Source: Saccharopolyspora rectivirgula DSM 43747
GTDB taxonomy: Bacteria; Actinomycetota; Actinomycetes; Mycobacteriales; Pseudonocardiaceae
Direction of reading: 5' to 3'
Assembly: GCF_000497205.1 (NCBI RefSeq)
Contig: NZ_AYJW01000040.1
Location: 1 to 35,516 of the forward strand
DNA: 35,516 bases
In this document: piece after piece, positions 24,039-31,967 of the stretch
How the letters are laid out: every line of letters begins with the position of its first letter
Numbering within the stretch: the first letter of the stretch is position 1
Position numbers and translations under genes: made by a program
Notes under the pieces: generated by a model
Databases searched by the model: none
Told to the model about the DNA's origin: nothing
What the model saw: the letters and a program-made list of their open reading frames with translations, nothing else

Positions 24039-25381
24039 GCCACGACCTCCTCGTTCTCGGGATCTTCGGACGTTTCGTGCAGATCTCGGCGGAACGATTC
24101 GCGGATCGTGAACACCGAGACGAAGGTGAGCACCGACATCGCGAGGATGTGGAGCGACACCGACCACGCGGCCCCGGTGGCGGCGAGCAGGGCGGTCATG
24201 ATGAATGGCGCCATTCCACCAGCGAAGATCGAGGCGAGCTGGAAGCCGAGCGATGCGCCGGTGTAGCGCACGTCGGCGGGGAACATCTCCGCGTACAGGG
24301 CTGCTTGCGGCCCGTACATCACGGCGTGGATCGTGAACCCCAGGAGCAAGGAGAGCAGCACGATCGGTGCTGAACCGGTGTTGACGAGCCAGAACATGGG
24401 GAACGCGAAAACTCCCATGAGGACGGTTCCGGTGAGGAACAGCTTTCGACGTCCCCAACGGTCGCTGAGGGCTCCGAACAGTGGAATCGTGATGAGCTGG
24501 CTGCCGCCAGCGGTCAGCACGCACACCAGGATGGCGGATCTGGACATGTCCGCGTGCGTGGTGCCGTAGTCGAGCATGCCGCTGATCAGGATGTAGAAGG
24601 TCCCGTTGACGACGAAGAAGGCTCCGGCCGCCTGGAGGATTTCCCGCCAGTGCGTGCGGATCGCGTAGCGCAGTGGTGCTTTGTGGACGCCGGATGCTCG
24701 GCGGGTGGCCAGGGAGCGTTCCCGCATGCGCTGGAAGACCGGCGTGTCCTCGATCTTGAGTTGCACGTACACCCCGATCGCCACGAGAGCGAGTCCGAGC
24801 AGGAACGGGATTCGCCAGCCCCAGCTGGTGAACTGCTCTTCGGGCAGCAGTGCGGTGAGCGCGAGGAAGACTCCGTTGCCCGCGACCGCGCCGAAGATCG
24901 AGCCGGTCTGGATCAGGCTTCCGTAGAAGCCGCGCTTGTGCACCGGCGAGTGCTCGACGAGGAGCAAGGCGGCGCCGCCCCACTGGGCGCCGACACCGAG
25001 CCCCTGCAGGAGTCGGATGATCACGAGCAGCGCCGGTGCCCAGGCGCCGATTTGCGCGTACGTGGGCAGGACGCCGATCGCGAAAGTGGCTGCTCCCATG
25101 ACGACCATGGCTGCGACCAGCGGTGGTTTGCGGCCGAACCGGTCGCCGACGTGCCCAGCGATGACCCCGCCGAGCGGGCGTGCGAAGAATCCGGCGGCGA
25201 AGGTGGCGAACGAAGCGAGCGTGCCCGCCACTGCGCTGAATTCGGGGAAGAACAACTCGCCGAACACCAGTGCTGCGGCGGTGGAGTAGATGAGGAAGTC
25301 GAACCACTCCAGGCTGGTGGCCAGCACTGCGGCCGAGGCCAGGCGTCCCATTCTCGGCTGAGCGGTGTGATCGGTGCGCAT
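24035..25381 (-). CDS. MHS-family (metabolite:H+ symporter) MFS transporter
   Basis: Membrane protein of 448 residues with about twelve helices. The N-terminus has the MHS hallmark ATSLEWFDFLIYSTAAALVF, the loop PLGGVIAGHVGDRFGRK carries the MFS signature, and LLQGLGVGAQWGGAALLLVE is typical of ProP/KgtP/shikimate-type symporters. A second signature is FGALSDRWGRRKLFL. MHS members import carboxylates and betaines such as citrate, alpha-ketoglutarate or shikimate. ATG 25381 follows a GGAGGTGGC site. A TetR-type operator (25404-25421) lies 22 nt upstream of the start, linking it to the catabolic operon at 26281-35009. A dicarboxylate substrate is a plausible inference. Confidence 0.9.
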   Translation of the reverse strand: MRTDHTAQPRMGRLASAAVLATSLEWFDFLIYSTAAALVFGELFFPEFSAVAGTLASFATFAAGFFARPLGGVIAGHVGDRFGRKPPLVAAMVVMGAATFAIGVLPTYAQIGAWAPALLVIIRLLQGLGVGAQWGGAALLLVEHSPVHKRGFYGSLIQTGSIFGAVAGNGVFLALTALLPEEQFTSWGWRIPFLLGLALVAIGVYVQLKIEDTPVFQRMRERSLATRRASGVHKAPLRYAIRTHWREILQAAGAFFVVNGTFYILISGMLDYGTTHADMSRSAILVCVLTAGGSQLITIPLFGALSDRWGRRKLFLTGTVLMGVFAFPMFWLVNTGSAPIVLLSLLLGFTIHAVMYGPQAALYAEMFPADVRYTGASLGFQLASIFAGGMAPFIMTALLAATGAAWSVSLHILAMSVLTFVSVFTIRESFRRDLHETSEDPENEEVVA

Positions 25382-25403
25382 GGCGCCACCTCCGGCCGTC
25401 GCT

Positions 25404-25421
25404 CGTACGAACGATCGTTCA
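25404..25421. promoter_or_regulatory. TetR-type operator upstream of the transporter gene
   Basis: CGTACGAACGATCGTTCA contains the perfect 12-bp palindrome GAACGATCGTTC (25409-25420). It matches the site at 26234-26251 in 16 of 18 positions. Its place just upstream of the transporter start fits repression. Confidence 0.72.
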
Positions 25422-25482
25422 GAACGTAATCTCGCGGGTGGGCGTTGGCAAGGGGCTGGATTCGTCTGTTCCGGTGAGCATC

Positions 25483-25512
25483 GGCCCCGCCCGGTGGCGG
25501 TCGGGCGGGGCC
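25483..25512. terminator. hairpin after the TetR gene
   Basis: GGCCCCGCCC (25483-25492) and GGGCGGGGCC (25503-25512) form a perfect 10-bp stem with a 10-nt loop, 42 nt downstream of the TetR stop on the minus strand. It separates the TetR gene from the transporter gene. Confidence 0.7.
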
Positions 25513-25554
25513 AGCAGCGCGCTGCGCTCGCGAGGTCGGTCGTGCGCGGGAGAG

Positions 25555-26178
25555 CTAGTCGTCGAGGGGGGCTTCGAGGAGGGCCAAGGCGTACCGGGCG
25601 TGCTGCTCGGCCAGGGCTTCTTTGGAGAGGCGCCCTCGTTTGCTGTACCAGGTGGAGATCGCCGAGCACATCGACACGATGTTGCGCGCAGCGCCATCGG
25701 GGTGGGGCGTGGCGAATTCGCCCTTGGCGACGCCGTCGGCGACGATCTCGCCGAATATGGCCTGCGTGCTGTCCCGGGCGCGGACGACCTGCTCGCGGTG
25801 CTCGCCGTGGAGGTAGCGGATCTCGCTGATGGCGACGAGCGCTGCCGTTTGGTGGTCCACGACGAAGCCCACGTAGGCCTTGACGGCTTCCCGCATGCGC
25901 TCGGTGGGACTGCTGCCGGCGTTGCGGACCGCCGTGCTCGTGCGGTTCAGCAGCTCGTCGTTGGCGCGCTGCAGCAACTCGGCGAGCAGGTGCGACTTCG
26001 AGGGGAAGTAGTTGTAGAGGTTGGACAGGCTGGTTCCTGCGCCGCGGGCGATGTCCCGCATCGAGGCGCCGTTGAAGCCTTTCTCCCCAAACGCGGCCAA
26101 GGCTGCGTTGAGGATCGCCGCCTTGTTGCCTCGGCTCGAGTCGCTGATCAGAGCAGCCACGGGAGAACGACCGTTCAT
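25555..26178 (-). CDS. TetR-family repressor of the acyl-CoA catabolic locus
   Basis: Protein of 207 residues. The helix-turn-helix spans about 18-65: AAILNAALAAFGEKGFNGAS, MRDIARGAGT, SLSNLYNYFPSK. The C-terminal domain, with VDHQTAALVAISEIRYL and IVSMCSAISTWYSK, resembles the ligand-binding part of KstR2/FadR-like TetR regulators that sense acyl-CoA. ATG 26178 has no clear RBS and may be leaderless. It is divergent from the dehydrogenase operon (102 nt between starts), with an operator in between, and its second site lies upstream of the transporter gene. It probably represses itself, the operon and the transporter until a CoA-thioester inducer appears. Confidence 0.9.
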   Translation of the reverse strand: MNGRSPVAALISDSSRGNKAAILNAALAAFGEKGFNGASMRDIARGAGTSLSNLYNYFPSKSHLLAELLQRANDELLNRTSTAVRNAGSSPTERMREAVKAYVGFVVDHQTAALVAISEIRYLHGEHREQVVRARDSTQAIFGEIVADGVAKGEFATPHPDGAARNIVSMCSAISTWYSKRGRLSKEALAEQHARYALALLEAPLDD

Positions 26179-26233
26179 GCCGTGGAGGCTACACGCCCTT
26201 GACTGGGCGTGAAACGGATGGTTGCCTAGCTGA

Positions 26234-26251
26234 CGTAAGAACGTTCGTTCA
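26234..26251. promoter_or_regulatory. TetR-type operator in the TetR/operon gap
   Basis: CGTAAGAACGTTCGTTCA, nearly identical to 25404-25421, sits 55 nt upstream of the TetR start and 29 nt upstream of the dehydrogenase start. Core GAACGTTC is palindromic. It is probably bound by the adjacent TetR protein. Confidence 0.75.
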
Positions 26252-26280
26252 CCTCGTGCCGATGTCACCTGGGAGAACCT

Positions 26281-27471
26281 ATGACTCACCGACCAGAGCG
26301 GCCGGGTACTGCGGTGTCCAGCTACTTGACCGAGGAGCGACTGGAGATCCAGAAGCTCGCCAGGGAATTCGCCATGAACGAGGTGCTCCCGCTGGCCAAC
26401 GAGCTCGACCCGAAGCAGGGCGTGATCCCGGACAGCCTGCGGCAGCAGATGGCTGACATGGGCTTCTTCGGCATCCTCATCCCCGAGGAACTGGGGGGTC
26501 TCGGTCTCGGGGTGTTCGAGTACTGCCTGGTGGCGGAAGAGCTCGCCCGGGCGTGGCTGAGCGTGTCCGGCCTGCTGGCCAGGGGCAACGGCATGGGGGG
26601 AGGGTTCACCGAAGAACAGCGGAGGCGGCTGCTCCCGAAGGTGGCGCGCGGCGAGTACCTCGGCGCATACGCGCTCTCCGAGCCGGACGCTGGTTCTGAC
26701 GTGGCCAACCTTTCCTGCCGCGCGCACCGGGACGGCGACGAATGGGTGGTCCACGGCACCAAGATGTGGTGCACGTACGCGGACCAGGCCGATTACCTGG
26801 TTCTCTTCGCCCGCACGGACCCGGACAAGGACCCGGCGAAGCCGCACCGGGGGATCAGCGCGTTCCTGGTGGAGAAGGAACGCGGTTCCTTCCCCGAAGG
26901 GGTCACCGGAACGAAGGTCCGAAAGATCGGTTACCACGGCTGGCACACCTGGGAACTGTCGTTCGACGGGCTGCGGCTTCCCGCTGACGCCCTGCTCGGT
27001 GAGGAGGGGAAGGGGTTCTACCTGGCGGTGAGCGGCCTGGAGGTCGGACGCGTGCACACCGCGGCGCGGGCCATCGGACTGGCCCGAGCGGCCCTGGAGG
27101 ACTCGATCACCTACGTGCATCAGCGTGAGCAGTTTGGCCGCCTGATCGGGGATTTCCAAGCCATCCGGTTCAAGATCGCTCACATGGCGGCGGAGATCGA
27201 AGCTGCGCGCCAGCTGATGTACCACGCGGCCACCGAGATCGACAGCGGGCGCCGCTGCTCGATGGAAGCCGCCATGGCCAAGTACGTCGCCAGCGAAATG
27301 GCCGAGCGGGTCACCAGTGAAGCGGTGCAGATCCACGGGGGTGCCGGCTACACCACGGACTTCGCGGTGGAGCGGCACTGGAGGGACGCCCGGCTTACCC
27401 GGATCTTCGAAGGAACTTCCGAGATCCAGCTCCGAGTCATCTCCGACGAACTGCTGGGGAAGGTGTCATGA
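26281..27471 (+). CDS. acyl-CoA dehydrogenase, first gene of the operon
   Basis: FAD-dependent dehydrogenase of 396 residues, normal family length. It has the family segments GFFGILIPEELGGLGLGVFEY, YALSEPDAGSDVA, VRKIGYHGWHTWELSF, REQFGRLIGDFQAIRFKIA and IHGGAGYTTDFAVERHWRDA, with the catalytic Glu in RIFEGTSEIQ. It should oxidise an acyl-CoA at C2-C3. ATG 26281 is preceded by GGGAGAA and lies 29 nt after the TetR operator. Its stop overlaps the next start (ATGA). With a CoA ligase, hydratases and thiolase downstream, it is the oxidation step of a specialised beta-oxidation. It does not look like the long methylsuccinyl-CoA dehydrogenase. Confidence 0.93.
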   Translation: MTHRPERPGTAVSSYLTEERLEIQKLAREFAMNEVLPLANELDPKQGVIPDSLRQQMADMGFFGILIPEELGGLGLGVFEYCLVAEELARAWLSVSGLLARGNGMGGGFTEEQRRRLLPKVARGEYLGAYALSEPDAGSDVANLSCRAHRDGDEWVVHGTKMWCTYADQADYLVLFARTDPDKDPAKPHRGISAFLVEKERGSFPEGVTGTKVRKIGYHGWHTWELSFDGLRLPADALLGEEGKGFYLAVSGLEVGRVHTAARAIGLARAALEDSITYVHQREQFGRLIGDFQAIRFKIAHMAAEIEAARQLMYHAATEIDSGRRCSMEAAMAKYVASEMAERVTSEAVQIHGGAGYTTDFAVERHWRDARLTRIFEGTSEIQLRVISDELLGKVS

Positions 27472-28313
27472 CGGCCAAGTTCTTCGAGGACTTCGCCGTG
27501 GGCCAGCGGTTCCGCAGCAGTCCGCGCGCGGTCACCGAACAAGACCTCAAAGCGTTCACCGGGATCTCCGGTGAGCGGCCCGGTGCGCTCACCTGCTCCG
27601 GTGGTGCGGGGGAAACCGGCTCCAGGGGGCCGGTGCTGCAGGACCCGTTCGGGATCGCGGTGTTCTACGGGCTGTTGCACGACCTGCACAGCGGTGAGTC
27701 GGTGGTGGAGCTGCTGGACACCAATTGGCGCTACCTCGTCCCGATCCAGGTCGGTGACGTGCTGCGCTCCGAAATGACGGTCACGCGGTGCCGCCGCACC
27801 GCGGAAGGGGACCGGGGAGTGGTCAACCGCCACGTCATCCTGGTCAACCAACGTGACGAGCGCGTGCAGGAAGGCACTGCGGCAGTGCTCGTCCGGGCCC
27901 GCAACAGCGATCCGGATTCGGACTCCGTTTGCCGGGCGTTCGGAACCACCGGTTGGGCGAAGGCGCTCGCGGAACTGCTCGAGCAGGACGAGCGGTTCAC
28001 CTCGGCCATCTCGAGCTGGGACGGAACCATCGGGTTGCGGTGCGGAGACGACGAAGTGCACCTGCGCTTGTACCGGGGCCGGGTGATCGAGGTGACGCGG
28101 CGGGCGCCGCACGGCGCGACGTTCACCCTCGACGCGGACGAACTCGTGTGGACCGAGCTGATCACCGGTGCTCGCAACGACTTCATGCAGCGCGTGATGC
28201 GCGGGCAGTTCAAGGTGACGGGCAGCGGCTACGAGTACTTGAGGTTGACCAAAGTGCTGCACGTGGTCGTCGACAACGCGCGGAAGCTGGCGGCAGAAGG
28301 ACCGGACCGATGA
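27468..28313 (+). CDS. MaoC-like hydratase fused to an SCP2-like domain
   Basis: Protein of 281 residues. Residues 1-145 follow a MaoC hotdog (FFEDFAVGQRFRSSPRAVTEQD, LLDTNWRYLVPIQVGDVLRSEM, VILVNQRDERVQEGTA). The usual catalytic Asp-x-Asn-Pro-x-His stretch is absent. The region after GISGERPGALT has an unusual Gly/Ser-rich insert leading to LQDPFGIAVFYGLL. Residues 150-280 resemble an SCP2/sterol-carrier domain (AISSWDGTIGLRC, FTLDADELVWTELITGARND, MRGQFKVTGSGYEYLRL). It may therefore be a divergent hydratase or a thioester-binding partner. ATG 27468 overlaps the dehydrogenase stop by 4 nt, and its own stop overlaps the hydrolase start. Confidence 0.78.
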   Translation: MTAKFFEDFAVGQRFRSSPRAVTEQDLKAFTGISGERPGALTCSGGAGETGSRGPVLQDPFGIAVFYGLLHDLHSGESVVELLDTNWRYLVPIQVGDVLRSEMTVTRCRRTAEGDRGVVNRHVILVNQRDERVQEGTAAVLVRARNSDPDSDSVCRAFGTTGWAKALAELLEQDERFTSAISSWDGTIGLRCGDDEVHLRLYRGRVIEVTRRAPHGATFTLDADELVWTELITGARNDFMQRVMRGQFKVTGSGYEYLRLTKVLHVVVDNARKLAAEGPDR

Positions 28314-29143
28314 TCGAAGCGCGGTACCTGGAGATCGGCGGTTCGCTGTGCTACGTGGAGATCGCTGGAAGCGGTCCCGCGGTGCTGTGCATCCACACCG
28401 CTGGCCAAAGCGGCGTCCAATGGCGGTACACCATTCGCGACTTGGCCGAGCGCGGCTACCAGGTGGTGGTGCCGGATCTGCCCGGGCACGGCCGTTCCGA
28501 GCCGCCCGTGGGCGGCCCGATCGAAGACCTCGGTGTCTACGCGGAATGGCTGCGCGCTCTCATCGACGCGCTCGGCCTGGATCGGCCGTACGTGGTGGGG
28601 TGCTCGATCGGCGGAAAGATAGCCCTGGACTTGGCGGTCCGGTGCGGCAGTTCGCTCTCCGGAGTCGTGGCGATGGCCGCGGAAGCGGGCAACGGGTCGG
28701 TGAACATGTCCTCGCTGCGGCGTGAGCTGGAAGACGTGGCAGCTCCCAGTCGCACCGACCGGACCTACCTCGGAACGCTCGCCGTCGTGGGCAGTTCGCT
28801 GACCGCGGAGCGGGCCGAGCTGATCGCGCAGATGCACCGGCGCGAAGACCCCATTGTGTCCACTTCGGACTTGGTTGGGTGGGGGAAGCACGACGTGCGG
28901 GCCGAACTGCCGTCGATCACCTGTCCGGTGCACCTCGTTGCCGGCGAGGACGACCTGTGGGTCGATCCGGAGGAGGTGCGTTCGGCGGCTTCCCAAATCC
29001 CCGGAGCGCGGTGCACGCTGCTCTCCGGGATCGGGCATTACCCGATGGAGGAAATTCCCGAGTTCGCCGCGGTGCTGCACGGTTGGCTCGGCGAGATGGC
29101 GGAGCAACAACCGGTCGGCAGCGGCGGGAGGAGGCGGGCGTGA
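28310..29143 (+). CDS. alpha/beta-hydrolase
   Basis: Protein of 277 residues with the canonical fold: oxyanion region VLCIHTAGQSG, VVPDLPGHGRS, nucleophile elbow GCSIGGK (Ser99), acid in VAGEDDLWVDPEE and catalytic His in SGIGHYPMEEIPEF. It could hydrolyse an ester, lactone, enol-lactone or C-C bond. Enol-lactonase-like proteins of this type occur in aromatic and cyclic-acid degradation operons. ATG 28310 overlaps the previous stop (ATGA). It lies just before the CoA ligase, which suggests it produces the acid that the ligase activates. Confidence 0.88.
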   Translation: MIEARYLEIGGSLCYVEIAGSGPAVLCIHTAGQSGVQWRYTIRDLAERGYQVVVPDLPGHGRSEPPVGGPIEDLGVYAEWLRALIDALGLDRPYVVGCSIGGKIALDLAVRCGSSLSGVVAMAAEAGNGSVNMSSLRRELEDVAAPSRTDRTYLGTLAVVGSSLTAERAELIAQMHRREDPIVSTSDLVGWGKHDVRAELPSITCPVHLVAGEDDLWVDPEEVRSAASQIPGARCTLLSGIGHYPMEEIPEFAAVLHGWLGEMAEQQPVGSGGRRRA

Positions 29144-30750
29144 ACCTGCTGTCGATGCTCGACGACCTGGTGCGACGGGATCCGGAGGCGACGATCGCGA
29201 TCGATTCCCACGCCGACCACCCGGTCGTGGTCACCCGGGGGCGATTCCAGCAGCGAGTGCTGGCGCTGCGGGCAGAACTGGTCGCGCACGGGATCGGCCG
29301 CGGTGATTGCGTCGCCGTGTGGCTGCCGAACTGGTCCGACGCCCTGGTTTGGCAGTTCGCCGTCGCCTCGCTGGGTGCGCACGTGATCGGTTTGAACACG
29401 CGCTACAACGTCGACGAAGTCGCCCACGTGCTGCAGCGGGCCGAACCAGCGGTGCTGGCCATCGCCCACCGGTTCCACGGGCTGGACCTCCTCGACAGAC
29501 TGCGGCGAGCGGTGCGGCTCGCGGAAGCAGCCCCGCCGTCGGTGGCCGTGGTCGCGGGACCGCACGGGACGGTGGACGACCCGGAGCACTACGACATCGG
29601 TTCCGGCGCGTGGGTGCCGACGTTCGAGTCAGCAGCTCCGGAAGCGCCTCCAGCAGCGGGTGACGAGCTGGCCGTCGCGTTCACCACTTCCGGCTCGACC
29701 GGCAAACCGAAGCTCGCCGCGCACAAGGAATCGGCGGTCGTCTCGCACGCGTGCGCCGACGCCAGGGGAATCGGCATCCACGACGGTGACGTCGTGCTGT
29801 GCGCGCTGCCTCTCTCCGGCGTGTTCGGGTTCAGCACGGCGATGGCGGCGATTGCCGGCGGTGCGGCATGCCTGCTGGAACCGGTGTTCGACGAGGACGG
29901 TGTCGTCGCCGACATGGCGCGTTGGGGCGTCACGCACGTCGTCGCAGGTGACGACATGCTCGTCCGCATCGCCGCTGCTTGGCGGCGCGAGCCGCGCGAT
30001 CTCCCGCGGTGGCGCTGGCTGGGCACAGCCGACTTCTTGGGCCGTTCGCAGGAGGTCGCGGAGTGGGTGCGGGACGCGTTCGGCACGGTCACCTCGGGGG
30101 TGTACGGCTCGTCGGAGGTGTTCGCCCTGGCGTGCTTCTGGCCGGACGACGAACCGGCTCCCCGCCGCTGGTCCGGCGGCGGGCGTCCGGTGTCCGACGA
30201 GATCCAGGCGCGCATCGTCGATCCGGTGTCCGGTGAGGTCATGACCGCCGGTGAACAGGGCGAGCTGCAGCTGCGCGGTCCCAACGTGGTCGATGCCTAC
30301 CTCGGTGATCCGGAGGCGGCTGCTCGTTCGTTCACCGCTGACGGCTGGTTCAGGACGGGGGATCTCGCCGTGCTCGCCGAGGACGGGGCGATCGAGTACA
30401 TCTGCCGACTCGGGGATGTGCTGCGCTTGCGCGGTTTCCTGGTCGATCCGGCGGAGATCGAGCAACGGCTCACCGCCCACCCCGCGGTGCTCACCGCGAA
30501 GGTGGTCGGCATCCGGGAGTCCAGCGGGGAGACGCTCGCGATCGGCTTCGTCGTCCCCGAACCCGGGCACGCGGTGACCGAGCAGGAATTGCGCACGTGG
30601 TGCGCTCAGGGACTGGCCCGGTTCAAAGTTCCCGCTGCGATCCACCTCATCGACGAGATGCCGACGACGTCGGGGACCAACGGCACGAAGATCCGCGCCG
30701 CGACCTTGCGCGAATGGGCACAGCAACGACACATGGAGGCAGCACGATGA
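29140..30750 (+). CDS. AMP-forming acyl-CoA ligase
   Basis: ANL-superfamily enzyme of 536 residues that couples a carboxylic acid to CoA through an acyl-adenylate. The ATP loop is FTTSGSTGKPKLAAHK, the aromatic/ATP motif is VYGSSEVF, GWFRTGDLAVL follows, the hinge lies in RLGDVLRLRGFLVDPAEIE, and the C-terminal Lys near 517 in SGTNGTKIRAATL is the adenylation lysine. GTG 29140 overlaps the hydrolase stop (GTGA), with GGGAGGAGG upstream. The substrate pocket cannot be read with confidence, but the operon context suggests a branched or dicarboxylic acid. Confidence 0.9.
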   Translation: MNLLSMLDDLVRRDPEATIAIDSHADHPVVVTRGRFQQRVLALRAELVAHGIGRGDCVAVWLPNWSDALVWQFAVASLGAHVIGLNTRYNVDEVAHVLQRAEPAVLAIAHRFHGLDLLDRLRRAVRLAEAAPPSVAVVAGPHGTVDDPEHYDIGSGAWVPTFESAAPEAPPAAGDELAVAFTTSGSTGKPKLAAHKESAVVSHACADARGIGIHDGDVVLCALPLSGVFGFSTAMAAIAGGAACLLEPVFDEDGVVADMARWGVTHVVAGDDMLVRIAAAWRREPRDLPRWRWLGTADFLGRSQEVAEWVRDAFGTVTSGVYGSSEVFALACFWPDDEPAPRRWSGGGRPVSDEIQARIVDPVSGEVMTAGEQGELQLRGPNVVDAYLGDPEAAARSFTADGWFRTGDLAVLAEDGAIEYICRLGDVLRLRGFLVDPAEIEQRLTAHPAVLTAKVVGIRESSGETLAIGFVVPEPGHAVTEQELRTWCAQGLARFKVPAAIHLIDEMPTTSGTNGTKIRAATLREWAQQRHMEAAR

Positions 30751-31967
30751 CCATCGACGCGGTGATCGTCAACCCGGTGCGCACGCCGGTCGGCAAGTAC
30801 GGCGGCGTGTTCCGCCAGATCCCGGCAGCTGATCTGGCCACCACAGCGGTTCGTGCCGTCCTGGACCGCACGGGGGTTCCGCCGGAGCAGATCGATGACG
30901 TCTTGTTCGGGCAGTGCTACCCCAACGGCGAAGCACCCGCGGTCGGTCGGGTCGCCGCGCTCGATGCCGGACTTCCCGTGGAGGTACCCGGTCTGCAGGT
31001 CGACCGACGCTGCGGATCCGGCCTGCAAGCGGTCATCGATGCCGCGATGCGGGTGCAGACCGGGGTCGCCGACATCGTCATCGCCGGTGGTGTGGAGAGC
31101 ATGAGCCGGGTCGAGTTCTACTCCGACCAGATGCGCTGGGGCGTGCGCGGCGGTGGGGTCGAACTGCACGACCGGCTCGCCAGGGCCCGGGTCACTGCCG
31201 GCGGCAAGCACCATCCGGTTCCCGGCGGCATGCTCGAAACGGCCGAGAACCTCCGCCGGGAGTACGCGATCTCGCGGGAAGAGCAGGACGAGCTCGCGCT
31301 GCGTTCGCACCAGCGCGCTGTTGCGGCGATGGAAGAGGGGCGTTTCGCCGAGGAGATCGTGCCGGTCCCGGTGCCGGGGCGGCGCGGTCAGCCCGACACG
31401 CTGGTGGACCGCGACGAGCACCCCCGACCCGACGCATCAGCGGAGGCGCTCGCAGCGCTCCGCCCGGTGCTGGCCGAGCAGGATCCCGAAGCCACGGTCA
31501 CCGCGGGCAACGCCAGCGGGCAGAACGACGGCGCTGCCGCCTGCCTGGTGATGAGCCGCGAGAAGGCGGAGGAGCTTGGGCTCGAGCCGATGGCGCGACT
31601 GGTGTCGTGGGCGGTGGCCGGGGTGCCGCCGAAGACGATGGGCATCGGACCGGTTCCGGCCACCGCCAAAGCGCTCTCCCGTGCTGGCTTGGCGCTGGCC
31701 GATGTGGACCTGATCGAGCTCAACGAGGCGTTCGCCGCCCAGGTGCTGGCTTGCACCCGCGAGTGGAAGTTCGGCACCAGCGACTTCGACCGGCTCAACG
31801 TCAACGGCTCGGGCATCTCCCTGGGGCATCCGGTGGGGGCGACCGGGGTGCGGATCCTCACCACGCTGCTGCACGAGATGCGCCGCCGAGGCAGTCGATA
31901 CGGCCTGGAGACGATGTGCATCGGAGGCGGGCAGGGACTCGCCGCGGTCTTCGAGGGGCTCGCATGA
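30747..31967 (+). CDS. acetyl-CoA C-acyltransferase (thiolase)
   Basis: Thiolase of 406 residues. The nucleophilic cysteine is Cys89 in VDRRCGSGLQA, the catalytic His is His361 in GHPVGATG, and the second cysteine is Cys391 in CIGGGQG. The N-terminus IVNPVRTPVGKYGG and AGGVESMSR are typical, and the loop GGKHHPVPGGMLETAENL is family-like. It should release acetyl-CoA from a 3-oxoacyl-CoA, or condense two acyl-CoAs. ATG 30747 overlaps the ligase stop by 4 nt, and the next gene overlaps in turn. Confidence 0.94.
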   Translation: MTIDAVIVNPVRTPVGKYGGVFRQIPAADLATTAVRAVLDRTGVPPEQIDDVLFGQCYPNGEAPAVGRVAALDAGLPVEVPGLQVDRRCGSGLQAVIDAAMRVQTGVADIVIAGGVESMSRVEFYSDQMRWGVRGGGVELHDRLARARVTAGGKHHPVPGGMLETAENLRREYAISREEQDELALRSHQRAVAAMEEGRFAEEIVPVPVPGRRGQPDTLVDRDEHPRPDASAEALAALRPVLAEQDPEATVTAGNASGQNDGAAACLVMSREKAEELGLEPMARLVSWAVAGVPPKTMGIGPVPATAKALSRAGLALADVDLIELNEAFAAQVLACTREWKFGTSDFDRLNVNGSGISLGHPVGATGVRILTTLLHEMRRRGSRYGLETMCIGGGQGLAAVFEGLA

